NCBI GenBank assembly: GCA_017794825.1 | Contig: CP051237.1 | Coordinates: 4,978,501-5,042,500 of the forward strand | Direction: 5' to 3' | DNA from: Pararhizobium sp. | GTDB lineage: Bacteria; Pseudomonadota; Alphaproteobacteria; Rhizobiales; Rhizobiaceae | Length of the DNA: 64,000 bases | Shown: positions 26,935 through 35,685 of the stretch, piece by piece | How the letters are laid out: every line of letters starts with the position of its first letter | Position numbering within the stretch: position 1 is the first letter of the stretch | Translations under genes and position numbers: made by a program | Notes under the pieces: generated by a model | What the model was told of the DNA's origin: nothing | The model's database searches: none | Seen by the model: only the letters and a program-made list of their open reading frames with translations

Positions 26935-27603
26935 CTACCACAAAAAAGTGGTGATCTCGTCGACGGACGCCCGCTCTGTTCGCAGCGTATTGACCGGGTG
27001 ATCCTCGTCCATGTAGCCGAGCGCGACGCCGCAAAACAGCATCCACTCTGCGGGCGGTTTCAGATGGTCGCCGATCGTCGAATGCCATTGCGCCCAGGCT
27101 TCCTGCGCGCAGGTGTGCAGGCCATGCTCGCAAGCAAGAAGCATGAGGCTTTGCAGGAACATGCCGACATCCGACCACTGCGGCGGGCCCATCGTCCTGT
27201 CGATGTAGACGAATAGTCCGACCGGCGCGCCGAACATTTCGAAATTGCGCCGGAACTGGCGGATGCGTCCAGGCTTGTCGTCCCGCTCGACACCGATCGA
27301 GGCGTAAAGATCCTCGCCGCATTTGAATCGGCGGGCGGCATAGGGCTCCTTCAGATCGGGAGGATAGACCTTGTATTCCGGCGGTTCGCCACGCGGCGTT
27401 TCGGCCATCCTATCGTTGATGTCGGCAAAGAGGCGGGCGAGGGGCTCTCCTGAAACGGCGTACAGGCGCCATGGCTGCAGATTGCCGCCCGACGGTGCAT
27501 AGCGCGCGCCGTCGATGATGGCGCGCACCATATTGCAGTCGACAGGATCCGGTTTGAATGCCCGGCAGCTTATCCGTGTCGCAAGGGCTTCTGAAACGTT
27601 CAT
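26935..27603 (-). CDS. nitroreductase family FMN-dependent oxidoreductase
   Basis: This 222-residue nitroreductase-fold protein has the FMN-binding start RISCRAFKPDPVD and the conserved APSGGNLQPWR. The late block is GMFLQSLMLLACEHGLHTCAQEAW, with CGVALGYMDEDHPVN near the end. Such flavoproteins use NAD(P)H to reduce nitro compounds, quinones or enones. The physiological substrate is not known. I start at ATG 27603, where the family begins, although the frame stays open upstream through the rpsI terminator. The start lies only about 10 bases beyond that terminator, so expression may depend on read-through. Confidence 0.87.
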   Translation of the reverse strand: MNVSEALATRISCRAFKPDPVDCNMVRAIIDGARYAPSGGNLQPWRLYAVSGEPLARLFADINDRMAETPRGEPPEYKVYPPDLKEPYAARRFKCGEDLYASIGVERDDKPGRIRQFRRNFEMFGAPVGLFVYIDRTMGPPQWSDVGMFLQSLMLLACEHGLHTCAQEAWAQWHSTIGDHLKPPAEWMLFCGVALGYMDEDHPVNTLRTERASVDEITTFLW

Positions 27604-27613
27604 GGGATCATCC

Positions 27614-27644
27614 AAAAAAAACGCCCGCATTTCTGCGGGCGTTT
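27614..27644 (-). terminator. rho-independent terminator of rplM-rpsI
   Basis: Read on the minus strand, a hairpin with stem AAACGCCCGC / GCGGGCGTTT (loop AGAAAT region) is followed by a run of eight T. It lies 24 bases after the rpsI stop and directly before the nitroreductase start. Confidence 0.85.
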
Positions 27645-27667
27645 GAAAGTCGGCAAAAGGCCGGCGA

Positions 27668-28144
27668 TCAGCGCTTGGAGAACTGGAAGGAGCGGCGAGC
27701 CTTTGCCCGGCCGTACTTCTTGCGTTCCACAACGCGGCTGTCGCGGGTGAGGAAGCCACCCTTTTTCAGAACCGAGCGAAGGCCAGGTTCGTAGAGGGTC
27801 AGCGCCTTGGAAATGCCGTGACGCACTGCTCCGGCCTGGCCGGACAGGCCGCCGCCGGCGACGGTCGCGACCACGTCGAACTGGCCGTCACGCGCGGCCG
27901 CAAGGATCGGCTGCTGCAGGATCATCTGCAGAACCGGACGTGCGAAATACACCGTGAAGTCTTTCTTGTTGACCGTGATCTTGCCGGTGCCCGGCTTGAT
28001 CCAGACGCGTGCGACGGCGTCCTTGCGCTTGCCGGTCGCATAGGAGCGGCCGAATTCGTCCAGCTTCTGGACATGCACAGGAGCCTGGGGTTCTGCGGTT
28101 TCGGCCGCAGCGCCAAGTTCTTCGAGGGAATTGAGTTCAGCCAT
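27668..28144 (-). CDS. rpsI: 30S ribosomal protein S9
   Basis: This 158-residue S9 has an alphaproteobacterial N-terminal extension of about 30 residues. The conserved core follows (SYATGKRKDAVARVWIKPGTGKI, GGGLSGQAGAVRHGISKAL, LTRDSRVVERKKYG), with the basic tail ending FSKR. That tail contacts the P-site tRNA in the small subunit. It starts 2 bases after the rplM stop, the standard rplM-rpsI operon. Confidence 0.98.
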   Translation of the reverse strand: MAELNSLEELGAAAETAEPQAPVHVQKLDEFGRSYATGKRKDAVARVWIKPGTGKITVNKKDFTVYFARPVLQMILQQPILAAARDGQFDVVATVAGGGLSGQAGAVRHGISKALTLYEPGLRSVLKKGGFLTRDSRVVERKKYGRAKARRSFQFSKR

Positions 28145-28146
28145 GA

Positions 28147-28611
28147 TCAGGCAGTCCTTACGTTCTTGGAGTTCATAGCGCCGATGTCGAGCTTGACCGG
28201 CTGCTGGGCTTCATGCGGATGTTCCGCGCCCGGATAAACGCGCAGGTTCTTCATCTGGCGACGGCCGAGCGGACCGCGAGGTATCATCCGTTCAATGGCT
28301 TTTTCGATTACACGCTCAGGGAAGCGGCCCTCGAAAATCTGGCGAGCTGTGCGCTCCTTGATGCCGCCGGGATAGCCGGTATGCCAGAAATACTTCTTGT
28401 CGGTGTATTTCTTGCCGGTGAAGACGGCCTTGCCGGCGTTGATGATCACGATGTTGTCGCCATCGTCAACGTGGGGGGTGTAGGTGGCTTTGTGCTTGCC
28501 GCGCAGGCGCATGGCCACGATGGAAGCGAGACGGCCGACGACGAGACCTTCGGCGTCGATCAGTATCCACTTCTTCTCCACCTCGGCGGGCTTCTGTGAG
28601 AAGGTTTTCAT
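28147..28611 (-). CDS. rplM: 50S ribosomal protein L13
   Basis: This 154-residue L13 contains KWILIDAEGLVVGRLAS, GKHKATYTPHVDDGDNIVIINA and KKYFWHTGYPGGIKERTA. It ends with the VYPGAEHPHEAQQP block typical of the family. I start at ATG 28611; the open frame extends 47 codons upstream but the family starts at MKTFSQKP. It assembles early into the large ribosomal subunit and heads the rplM-rpsI operon. Confidence 0.98.
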   Translation of the reverse strand: MKTFSQKPAEVEKKWILIDAEGLVVGRLASIVAMRLRGKHKATYTPHVDDGDNIVIINAGKAVFTGKKYTDKKYFWHTGYPGGIKERTARQIFEGRFPERVIEKAIERMIPRGPLGRRQMKNLRVYPGAEHPHEAQQPVKLDIGAMNSKNVRTA

Positions 28612-28839
28612 TCGGGTTTCACTTTCCTGAACCTTTGTCGCCAAAGGCGTTTCTTGTTGCTTGGAGCCGGCATGCGCCGGTAAAAAACATGTCGGCCCCG
28701 CGAGGAACCGACATTGAGCGTGGCTTATAGGCGGTACCAAAGATGTCGTCAAGCGGAAAGCGTCCGGATAAATTCATTTTTGATAAATAAAATCAGCTAC
28801 TTAAAAAATAGGTAATATGATACCACATGTGTATGGCTG

Positions 28840-29298
28840 TTACTCGGTCGTTTTCGTCCGCTTTGGCGGGATCGAGTAGGTGCCTGTCGCATGAGCGACG
28901 GTCAATCCGTCGGAACCGTTGCGGATGTCGATGTCGAAGACCATCAGCGACTTGCCGAGCTTGAGAATGCGGCAGACGCCGTCGATGGGGCCGGGTTCGG
29001 CCTTGCGCATGAAGTTGATGGTGATGTTGGTCGTCACCGACAGGGCGTCGGCGCCAGCGTGGGTCAGCACACACACATATCCGCCGATGTCGGCAAGCGT
29101 GAAAAGAGAAGGCCCCGAAACCGTGCCGCCCGGCCGGACATGCCTGCTCCCGGCGTTGAGACGCACCGTGCATCCGCCAGGGAAGACGTCCACTGCCTGA
29201 TAGTCCGGGTCTTTTCCGTTGAGTTCGGGATAGACCTGCTTTAGAAACTCGTTGACTTCCGTAGCCGTCATCACTGGTTCGTATGTAATTGCATTCAT
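28840..29298 (-). CDS. PaaI-like hotdog-fold thioesterase
   Basis: This 152-residue protein has the hotdog fold of the PaaI group. The central block is RPGGTVSGPSLFTLADIGGYVCVLTHAG (a glycine-rich turn and helix with a catalytic-type aspartate), followed by SVTTNITINFMRKAEPGPIDG. It should hydrolyse acyl-CoA thioesters. It lies 12 bases downstream of the crotonase gene on the same strand, so the pair is probably an operon acting on related acyl-CoA substrates. The exact substrate is unknown. Confidence 0.85.
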   Translation of the reverse strand: MNAITYEPVMTATEVNEFLKQVYPELNGKDPDYQAVDVFPGGCTVRLNAGSRHVRPGGTVSGPSLFTLADIGGYVCVLTHAGADALSVTTNITINFMRKAEPGPIDGVCRILKLGKSLMVFDIDIRNGSDGLTVAHATGTYSIPPKRTKTTE

Positions 29299-29310
29299 TG
29301 CATTCGCCGC

Positions 29311-30174
29311 CTATTTGCCTGGATTGATCGGTCGATTCTGCGTCCAGTCGAACGTGCCGAGGTCGCGTTCTCTCGCCGCCTGTTTCCAGCCGAATTCCTC
29401 GGCGCGCGTCTTGAAATTCAACCCCTCCGGCGAGTGCCGCGTGACGCCGTCAAACAGAGTGGCGAACATTTGCGTCTGATGGAGACCCATCGCTTCGATC
29501 GCCTGGTTGACGACCAGCTTCTGCATCATCAACTGGTTGACCGGCACGCCCGAGATACGATCGGCCAGACGCTCGACGGCTTCGTCGAGTTCTTCTTCCG
29601 GAACGGATTTCAGAATCAATCCCATGTCCTGCGCCTCCCGGCCATCGATCTTGTCTCCGGTAAACAGCATGCGCTTGGCCTTCTCCGGTCCGAGCCGGTA
29701 AACCCACATGGCGGTCGTCGGGCATCCCCAGACCCGGGTTGGCATGTACCCGATCTGCGCGTTGTCGGCCATCACGATCATGTCGCAGCAAAGCGCTATA
29801 TCCGAACCACCGGCCACGGCATAGCCGTGCACCTTGGCGATCACCGGCTTGTACGAACGCCACAGGGACATGAAATGCTGCGTATTGCGCATCATGAAGG
29901 CGTAATCCTTCATCGGATCCCACGGCATTTTTTGGGTCGCTTCGTGACCCGATCCGCCAGTCGCCTGCGCGTAATAAGCAAGATCGTATCCAGCGCAGAA
30001 CGCCTTGCCTGCGCCGGACAGAACGATCACATGAACGTCCGGATCGGAATTGGCGCGATCCACCGCGCGTTCGAGCTCTCCGGGCAGTTCATCGTCGATC
30101 GCATTCATTACTTCAGGACGGTTCAGCGTGATGCGCCCCACGCGCCCGTCCTTTTCGAACAGGACCTTGTTCAT
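29311..30174 (-). CDS. crotonase / enoyl-CoA hydratase family protein
   Basis: This 287-residue crotonase-fold protein has the two oxyanion-hole segments: GKAFCAGYDLAYYAQ and VHGYAVAGGSDIALCCDM. The following region is GYMPTRVWGCPTTAMWVYRLG. The usual pair of catalytic glutamates of enoyl-CoA hydratases is not clear there, so the reaction may differ (isomerase, hydrolase or other crotonase). It is transcribed with the thioesterase and divergently from a second crotonase gene, with 164 bases between. Confidence 0.85.
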   Translation of the reverse strand: MNKVLFEKDGRVGRITLNRPEVMNAIDDELPGELERAVDRANSDPDVHVIVLSGAGKAFCAGYDLAYYAQATGGSGHEATQKMPWDPMKDYAFMMRNTQHFMSLWRSYKPVIAKVHGYAVAGGSDIALCCDMIVMADNAQIGYMPTRVWGCPTTAMWVYRLGPEKAKRMLFTGDKIDGREAQDMGLILKSVPEEELDEAVERLADRISGVPVNQLMMQKLVVNQAIEAMGLHQTQMFATLFDGVTRHSPEGLNFKTRAEEFGWKQAARERDLGTFDWTQNRPINPGK

Positions 30175-30338
30175 CCATTCCTCCCTAACGTGGACGTAAA
30201 CGTAAAAACAAAACGTCGTCCTGCCAAGTCTCGAAATCGACGGAATGAAAACCGGACCTGCGTGCTGTCACGACGGCGCAATTGCGCTATAAGAGCTTCT
30301 GAATTATTACCGGCACCCGAGATTGAAAGGAGGGCGAC

Positions 30339-31160
30339 ATGGCGCAGGCCGCAGCACAGACCAATGACAATGACAAGGCGCTTGTCATCAGCCAGCTTGC
30401 CAATGGCATCCTGAGGCTCACATTGAACAATCCGCCGGCAAACGCCTTGTCCATCGCCCTGATGCAGACGCTGCGCGACGAACTCGCTGCGGCGGAAGAA
30501 AACAGGGAGGTCCGCGTCGTCGTGATCGCCGCCGCCGGCAAGCTGTTTTCCGCCGGACACGATCTGAAGGAGATGACCGGACATCGCGAGGATGCGGACC
30601 GAGGCCGGTCCTTCTTCGAGCAAACCATGCGCATGTGTTCCGACATCATGCTGCAGATCACCAATCTGCCGAAGCCGGTTATCGCGGAAGTTGACGGGCT
30701 GGCGACGGCCGCCGGCTGTCAGCTTGTGGCGACCTGCGATCTCGCCTTATGCACCGACACCTCGACCTTCTGCACGCCCGGCGTCAATATCGGTCTCTTC
30801 TGCTCGACGCCGATGGTCGCTATTTCGCGCGCCGCCCACCGCAAGCAGGCCATGGAAATGCTTCTCACGGGTGAGCCGATCGACGCCTCTGCCGCCAAGG
30901 AGTACGGACTGGTGAACCGGGTCGTGCCGAAAGAGTATCTGCGCACCGTTTCCGACAAATATGCTTCGGCGATCGCTTCGAAGTCGCCATTGACCCTGAA
31001 AATCGGCAAGGGCGCATTTTATCAGCAGATGGACCGTCCGCTTGCCGAAGCCTACGATTACACGGCTTGGGTCATGACAGAGAACATGCTTGCCCGGGAC
31101 GCGGAGGAGGGGATCAACGCCTTCCTGGAAAAGCGCGACCCGAAATGGACCGGCCGCTGA
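30339..31160 (+). CDS. enoyl-CoA hydratase (ECHDC3-like crotonase)
   Basis: This 273-residue crotonase has the oxyanion-hole segments GKLFSAGHDLKEM and VDGLATAAGCQLVATCDLAL, followed by TPGVNIGLFCSTPMVAISRA. That last segment resembles the ECHDC3 subgroup. The active-site glutamates of classical hydratases are not obvious, so calling it a hydratase rests on family membership. It stands alone and converges with the phosphoesterase gene. Confidence 0.87.
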   Translation: MAQAAAQTNDNDKALVISQLANGILRLTLNNPPANALSIALMQTLRDELAAAEENREVRVVVIAAAGKLFSAGHDLKEMTGHREDADRGRSFFEQTMRMCSDIMLQITNLPKPVIAEVDGLATAAGCQLVATCDLALCTDTSTFCTPGVNIGLFCSTPMVAISRAAHRKQAMEMLLTGEPIDASAAKEYGLVNRVVPKEYLRTVSDKYASAIASKSPLTLKIGKGAFYQQMDRPLAEAYDYTAWVMTENMLARDAEEGINAFLEKRDPKWTGR

Positions 31161-31185
31161 ACCACCAGGGTCGCCTGACCGCGCG

Positions 31186-32112
31186 TCATCCGATCTCCAC
31201 CATCATGATCTCCGGCGGAACGCCAAAGCGAACGGGCAGGATGGAGCAGCCCAGCCCGCCGGAGACGATCAGATCCCGCGGCGTCGCCGGTCGGATGTCG
31301 CTTGCGCCCGGCCTTGTTTCGACGATGTGCCCGTAGGCGTAGCGATTGCTGTATCTGGACGGGACATAGGGCGAATAACCAAACAGGCGAACCTGGCCGC
31401 CATGGGTGTGGCCGGACAATGTCAGCGAAACCCGCTCTGGCGCCTGCGGAAAGATATCCGGTTCATGCGCCATCAGGATTACGGGCGCCTCATCCGTCAC
31501 CATGGCCAGTGTCGCTCCAAGGTCGTCGACGCCGATCCAGCGCGAGCGTCCGTAACGCGGCGTCAGCGCCATCTGATCGCCCAGTCCGGCGAGCCAAAAA
31601 GGGTGCCCGTCCTTCTCAAGGCGCATGGCGTGGTTCTCGTAGACCTTGACGCCAACGTTTTCGAGCGCTGTCTGACTGACGATTGGCCCGTGGCCTCTCT
31701 GCTGCGCAGCTTCGTCTTCCCACCAGTCGTGATTGCCGAGAACCGCGTGAACGCCGAGCGGAGCGGAAAGTCCCGACAGGGCTTCAGACCATTCTTCGAC
31801 GGAAACCGCTCCGGAAATGCCTTTCTGCCCGGTGCAGTAGTCGCCGAGCAGCAGCGTGATGTCCGGTGAAAGGGCGTTGGTTCGCTCGCAGATCGACCGG
31901 ATGCGCTCGGGCGGCATCCAGGGGCGGCAGGCATGGATGTCGGCGAGCACGGCGATTCTCAGACGAAACCCTTTGGGCCAACGCGCCGGGGTGACGCCGT
32001 AAGTGCGGGTGACCAGACGGGAGGGTTCTCCCGCCACGGCGTAGGCGCCCAGCGACACGCCGCCGAGGACAACGGCGCCGATGCCTTTCAGAATTGTCCT
32101 GCGTGTAAACAA
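31186..32112 (-). CDS. Tat-exported metallophosphoesterase
   Basis: This 308-residue protein begins with a twin-arginine signal (TRRTILKG, then a glycine-alanine-rich hydrophobic stretch). All calcineurin-type metal motifs are present: DIHAC, GDYC, GNHDWW, an isolated histidine in LMAHEPD and SGHTHGGQ. It resembles the YaeI group, some of which remove pyrophosphate groups from lipids. It should act at the membrane or in the periplasm. The metal centre is complete; the substrate is not known. Confidence 0.88.
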   Translation of the reverse strand: MFTRRTILKGIGAVVLGGVSLGAYAVAGEPSRLVTRTYGVTPARWPKGFRLRIAVLADIHACRPWMPPERIRSICERTNALSPDITLLLGDYCTGQKGISGAVSVEEWSEALSGLSAPLGVHAVLGNHDWWEDEAAQQRGHGPIVSQTALENVGVKVYENHAMRLEKDGHPFWLAGLGDQMALTPRYGRSRWIGVDDLGATLAMVTDEAPVILMAHEPDIFPQAPERVSLTLSGHTHGGQVRLFGYSPYVPSRYSNRYAYGHIVETRPGASDIRPATPRDLIVSGGLGCSILPVRFGVPPEIMMVEIG

Positions 32113-32196
32113 TTGCGTCGCGCGTCGAGTTCATTTGTGCGGGAGTCGACCCGCTGACGGGTCGGCTCAGGCCTCGATGAAACACAACTGTGGCGT

Positions 32197-32505
32197 TTAA
32201 AAGTCGCCGGTCCGGCTGTTTTCGGTGCAAACCCGAACCGGGCAGCGTTTGCGATCCTGAGACGGCACATAGGATGGCTTGGCGTACTGATCGTAACCGC
32301 AATAGCCCGAGTGGAACGCATAGGTGTCGTAGAGCGTCAGGGCCGGAATGCGTGGCGAGGGATAGCGCAACACCGCCGCGCCCTCGGCTTTCAGTATGGC
32401 CTGGATGCGGGCGCAACTCATCGTCGTCGCATCGTAGCGGCTGAGCGCGTGCGCCGGCATTGCAAAAGTGGCGGCGCATAGGGCCAGTACGACAGTTCTT
32501 TTCAA
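32197..32505 (-). CDS. small secreted four-cysteine protein, paralog A
   Basis: This protein of 102 residues has a clear signal peptide (MKRT, hydrophobic core, cleavage after MPAHA). The mature domain of about 80 residues has four cysteines: in SCAR, GYCGY, KRC and RVC. I place the start at TTG 32505 because AGGAG lies seven bases upstream. A TTG two codons earlier touches the same site and is too close. The family is not one I recognise. Conserved blocks shared with the next two genes are YPSPR, LYDTYA, QYAKP and VPSQD. Two disulfides in the periplasm are likely. Confidence 0.75.
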   Translation of the reverse strand: MKRTVVLALCAATFAMPAHALSRYDATTMSCARIQAILKAEGAAVLRYPSPRIPALTLYDTYAFHSGYCGYDQYAKPSYVPSQDRKRCPVRVCTENSRTGDF

Positions 32506-32752
32506 CGCCAATCTCCTATGTCAATTGCACAGCAGTACTTGTTGATCGCAAACAGCAAACTCTAATGCAAGCCACGCAATAATCAAATATTTGCCTTGTG
32601 TTCTTTTCATCGCTGAAGCCTGATCTTGGCAAGCGCCAAGATATGCAGTCGTAGGCGTCGGAACACTATCGTCAAGCTTAGCGCAGGAATGTGCGTTTCA
32701 CCACACGGACTGGCGGCTGGCGTCATCGCTGCTGCGTTGTAATGACGATTGA

Positions 32753-33055
32753 TCAGTAATCAGAGGATTGGTCGGCGCAAACCCTGACGCGACACCGTTT
32801 CTTGTCCTGTGAAGGAACCCAGGAAGGCTTGGCGAACTGCCCGTATTCACACTGGCCGGAATCGGATGCGTAGGTTTCGTACAGCGTCAGTTTGGAATCT
32901 CTTGGCGAGGGATAGCGCAACACGATTGCGCCCTCTGAACGAAGTATCGTCTGAATCCGAATGCAGTCGTGGGACGTTGCGTCGTAGCGACTGATTGCAT
33001 TCGCCGGCAGGCTTGTAGCGACGCCCAACAATGTCAGGAGCACGACTTTTCTCAC
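32753..33055 (-). CDS. small secreted four-cysteine protein, paralog B
   Basis: This 100-residue protein has a signal peptide ending SLPANA and the same four-cysteine mature domain as its neighbours (DCIR, GQCEY, KRC, RVC). It is closest to paralog A, sharing SRYDAT, LRYPSPR and VPSQDKKRCRVRVC. The start is GTG at 33055, with AAAGGA nine bases upstream; a longer frame from 33088 lacks a ribosome site. Function is unknown. A gap of 247 bases separates it from paralog A and of 99 bases from paralog C. Confidence 0.75.
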   Translation of the reverse strand: MRKVVLLTLLGVATSLPANAISRYDATSHDCIRIQTILRSEGAIVLRYPSPRDSKLTLYETYASDSGQCEYGQFAKPSWVPSQDKKRCRVRVCADQSSDY

Positions 33056-33154
33056 GATAACGGGTCCTTTGCGCATCAGAACACGCACTTTCTAACCTGA
33101 TATTATGCAGGATGAAAAGGCAACTTGTTATCTATGGCGCCGAAGTGAAAGACC

Positions 33155-33457
33155 TCAGCGAGAAGTTGACTGATCCTTGCAGATCCGAGCGCGGCATTTC
33201 GGGTTGTCCTTTGTCGGCACGAAATAGGGTTTGGCGTATTGGCCGTAACCACAATAACCCGAATTCTTTGCGTAGACGTCATAGAGCGGAATCGATGGCT
33301 TGCGGGGATCCCGGTAATGCAGCACCGCAGCGCCTTCCTGTTCCAGAATGGCCTGGGTGCGCGCGCAGGTCAGGTTGGTCGTATTGTAATTGCTGATAGC
33401 ATTGGCTGGCAATGTGTATAAGGCCGCGCACATTGCAATGGCTGTTGCTTTCCTCAC
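33155..33457 (-). CDS. small secreted four-cysteine protein, paralog C
   Basis: This 100-residue protein has a signal peptide ending TLPANA. The mature domain is homologous to paralogs A and B but more diverged (SNYNTTN, HYRDPR, VPTKDN). All four cysteines (TCAR, GYCGY, KCR, RIC) are kept. GTG at 33457 is the start, eight bases after AGAGGAG; upstream codons to 33535 are open but have no signal. All three genes of the array use non-ATG starts (TTG, GTG, GTG). Function is unknown. Confidence 0.75.
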   Translation of the reverse strand: MRKATAIAMCAALYTLPANAISNYNTTNLTCARTQAILEQEGAAVLHYRDPRKPSIPLYDVYAKNSGYCGYGQYAKPYFVPTKDNPKCRARICKDQSTSR

Positions 33458-33641
33458 CTTGAAACTCCTCTTGCCGACCATTTGAACCGGCGTCGGCTGA
33501 AACACGACGACGCCAGGCTGAAACAACTGCAACACATCGCCTGTTGAGCGCTACATTATATGCTGTTAAGGCAGTGCGCCACACGAAGTTAGGTTGCAGC
33601 GCTTCGCTAAAAGTCAAGTATACGTTACCCGAGAGCTTGAG

Positions 33642-34184
33642 ATGGATCACGATACCTATCCGGAATCCTACATTTCCCGGATACTGCGTTCTGTAAAGAC
33701 GATCGCCATGATTGGCGCGTCGGGCCGTGACGTGCGGCCCAGCAATATCGTCATGAAATATCTGCTTGCAAAGGGGTACGACGTCTATCCGGTCAATCCC
33801 GGTCTGGCCGGCAAGCAGGTCATGGGCCGCACGGTCTATGCCTCGCTCGCCGATATTCCTGTTCATATCGATATGGTGGACGTATTCCGCGGATCCGACG
33901 CCTTGCCTGGCGTCGTGGACGAGATACTCGCGCTCGACGATCGGCCGGACGTCTTGTGGACCCAGTTGACGGTGCGAAACGACGAGGCCGCCCGCCGGGC
34001 GGAAGAAGCCGGAATCAAAGTGGTGATGAATCGCTGTCCCAAAATCGAATATGGCCGGCACTCAGGCGAGATCAAATGGAATGGCGTGAACAGTCGGATG
34101 ATTTCGTCGAAAAAACCCGTGATGCAGAAAGGCTATCAGGCTCTCGGCATCCGTCCGCAACGCGACCGCTCGCAGGGCGACTGA
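33642..34184 (+). CDS. CoA-binding domain protein (YccU-like)
   Basis: This 180-residue protein is a single Rossmann-type CoA-binding domain. It shows TIAMIGASGRDVRPSNIVMKYLLAKGYDVYPVNP, then DVFRGSDALP, VLWTQLTVRNDEAA and GIKVVMNRCPKIEY. It resembles the CoA-binding N-terminal domain of acyl-CoA synthetases without a catalytic domain. The ATG at 33642 begins the conserved part. It lies 63 bases upstream of metY on the same strand, a frequent pairing in related genomes, and may be co-transcribed with it. Confidence 0.85.
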   Translation: MDHDTYPESYISRILRSVKTIAMIGASGRDVRPSNIVMKYLLAKGYDVYPVNPGLAGKQVMGRTVYASLADIPVHIDMVDVFRGSDALPGVVDEILALDDRPDVLWTQLTVRNDEAARRAEEAGIKVVMNRCPKIEYGRHSGEIKWNGVNSRMISSKKPVMQKGYQALGIRPQRDRSQGD

Positions 34185-34247
34185 AACGCAGCCGGGTCTG
34201 GCGCGCGACACATTGAAAACAGGACCACCAACCAGCAGGAGGAATTC

Positions 34248-35531
34248 ATGCCCAGCAATGAACCCGGTTTCAGCACACTTGCAATACACGCCGGCGCCCA
34301 GCCGGATCCCACCACGGGAGCGCGCGCGACCCCGATTTACCAGACGACGAGCTTCGTCTTCGAGGACGCCGAACACGCAGCGTCGCTCTTCGGACTGAAG
34401 GCGTTCGGAAACATCTACACACGCATCATGAACCCGACCCAGGCGGTTCTCGAGGAGCGCATCGCCGCGCTGGAAGGCGGCACTGCGGCGCTTGCGGTGG
34501 CCTCCGGCCATGCGGCGCAGATGATCGTGTTCCATACGATTATGCAACCGGGCGACAATTTCATTTCGGCCAACAAGCTCTACGGTGGCTCGATCAACCA
34601 GTTCGGTCACGCCTTCAAGAATTTCGACTGGCATGTCCGCTGGGTCGATCCGACGAATCCTGACGAGATCGAGCAGCAGATCGACGACAGGACGCGCGCC
34701 ATCTTCATCGAGAGCCTGGCCAACCCCGGCGGAACTTTCGTGGATATCAAGGCGATCGCCGATATCGCGCACAAGCATGGCCTGCCGCTGATCGTCGACA
34801 ACACAATGGCGAGCCCGTATCTTCTGCGTCCCATCGAGCACGGCGCTGATGTCGTGGTGCATTCCATGACCAAATTCATCGGCGGCCATGGCAATTCCAT
34901 GGGCGGCATCATTGTCGATGGCGGAACCTTCAACTGGTCAGATTCAGGCAAATATCCGATGCTGTCGGAGCCGAGACCCGAATATGGCGGCATGGTTCTG
35001 CACGAAACATTCGGAAACTTCGGATTCGCCATCGCCTGTCGAGTGCTTGGCCTGCGCGACCTTGGGCCGGCGCTGTCGCCATTCAACGCTTTCATGCTCC
35101 TCACGGGCGTCGAAACGCTTCCACTGCGGATGCAGAAGCATTGCGACAACGCCCTGGAAGTGGCCACATGGCTGAAAGGTCACGACAAGGTGTCCTGGGT
35201 TTCATATTCAGGTCTTGAAGACGACCCCAACCATGCCCTGATGAAGAAATATTCGCCCAAGGGGGCGGGAGCCGTCTTCACCTTCGGCCTGAAGGGCGGC
35301 TTTGACGCGGGCGTCACTTTCGTTGAATCGCTGGAGGTGTTCTCGCATCTCGCCAATATCGGCGACACGCGATCGCTGGTCATCCACCCGTCGTCGACGA
35401 CCCATCGCCAGCTTTCGCCCGAGCAGCAGGTTGCGGCCGGCGCCGGTCCGGACGTCGTTCGCCTGTCTATCGGCATCGAGGATGCGGCGGACATCATTGG
35501 AGATCTCGAACAGGCGCTGGCGGCCGTTTGA
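34248..35531 (+). CDS. metY: O-acetylhomoserine aminocarboxypropyltransferase
   Basis: This 427-residue PLP enzyme of the Cys/Met metabolism family has its pyridoxal lysine in VHSMTKFIGGHGNSMGG. It also has the long insert between the two halves that separates MetY from cystathionine synthases. Other marks are FSTLAIHAGAQPDPTTGARATPIYQT at the start and SIGIEDAADIIGDLEQAL at the end. It condenses O-acetylhomoserine with sulfide to homocysteine, the direct sulfhydrylation route to methionine. AGGAGG lies nine bases before the ATG. The homocysteine it makes is also the acceptor for the betaine methyltransferase at 57-58 kb. Confidence 0.93.
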   Translation: MPSNEPGFSTLAIHAGAQPDPTTGARATPIYQTTSFVFEDAEHAASLFGLKAFGNIYTRIMNPTQAVLEERIAALEGGTAALAVASGHAAQMIVFHTIMQPGDNFISANKLYGGSINQFGHAFKNFDWHVRWVDPTNPDEIEQQIDDRTRAIFIESLANPGGTFVDIKAIADIAHKHGLPLIVDNTMASPYLLRPIEHGADVVVHSMTKFIGGHGNSMGGIIVDGGTFNWSDSGKYPMLSEPRPEYGGMVLHETFGNFGFAIACRVLGLRDLGPALSPFNAFMLLTGVETLPLRMQKHCDNALEVATWLKGHDKVSWVSYSGLEDDPNHALMKKYSPKGAGAVFTFGLKGGFDAGVTFVESLEVFSHLANIGDTRSLVIHPSSTTHRQLSPEQQVAAGAGPDVVRLSIGIEDAADIIGDLEQALAAV

Positions 35532-35685
35532 TCGGATGGCGCGCGGCGGCGCCGACCGTCGCGCGTCAATTCCTGGAAGCGACATCTCTTGAATGAGCAT
35601 AGGATGGCGTCCTATGTAAGCCAGGAAAGACACTCAGTGATTCTCCGCCATTGTCCACACGCGGAGCAGTAGAAAAGGCAAATTC

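Noticed and set aside
28665..28690. Terminator hairpin upstream of rplM (CCGGC / GCCGG)
   Set aside because: The T-rich stretch lies on the wrong side of the stem for the minus-strand transcript, and the plus strand has A instead of T after it.
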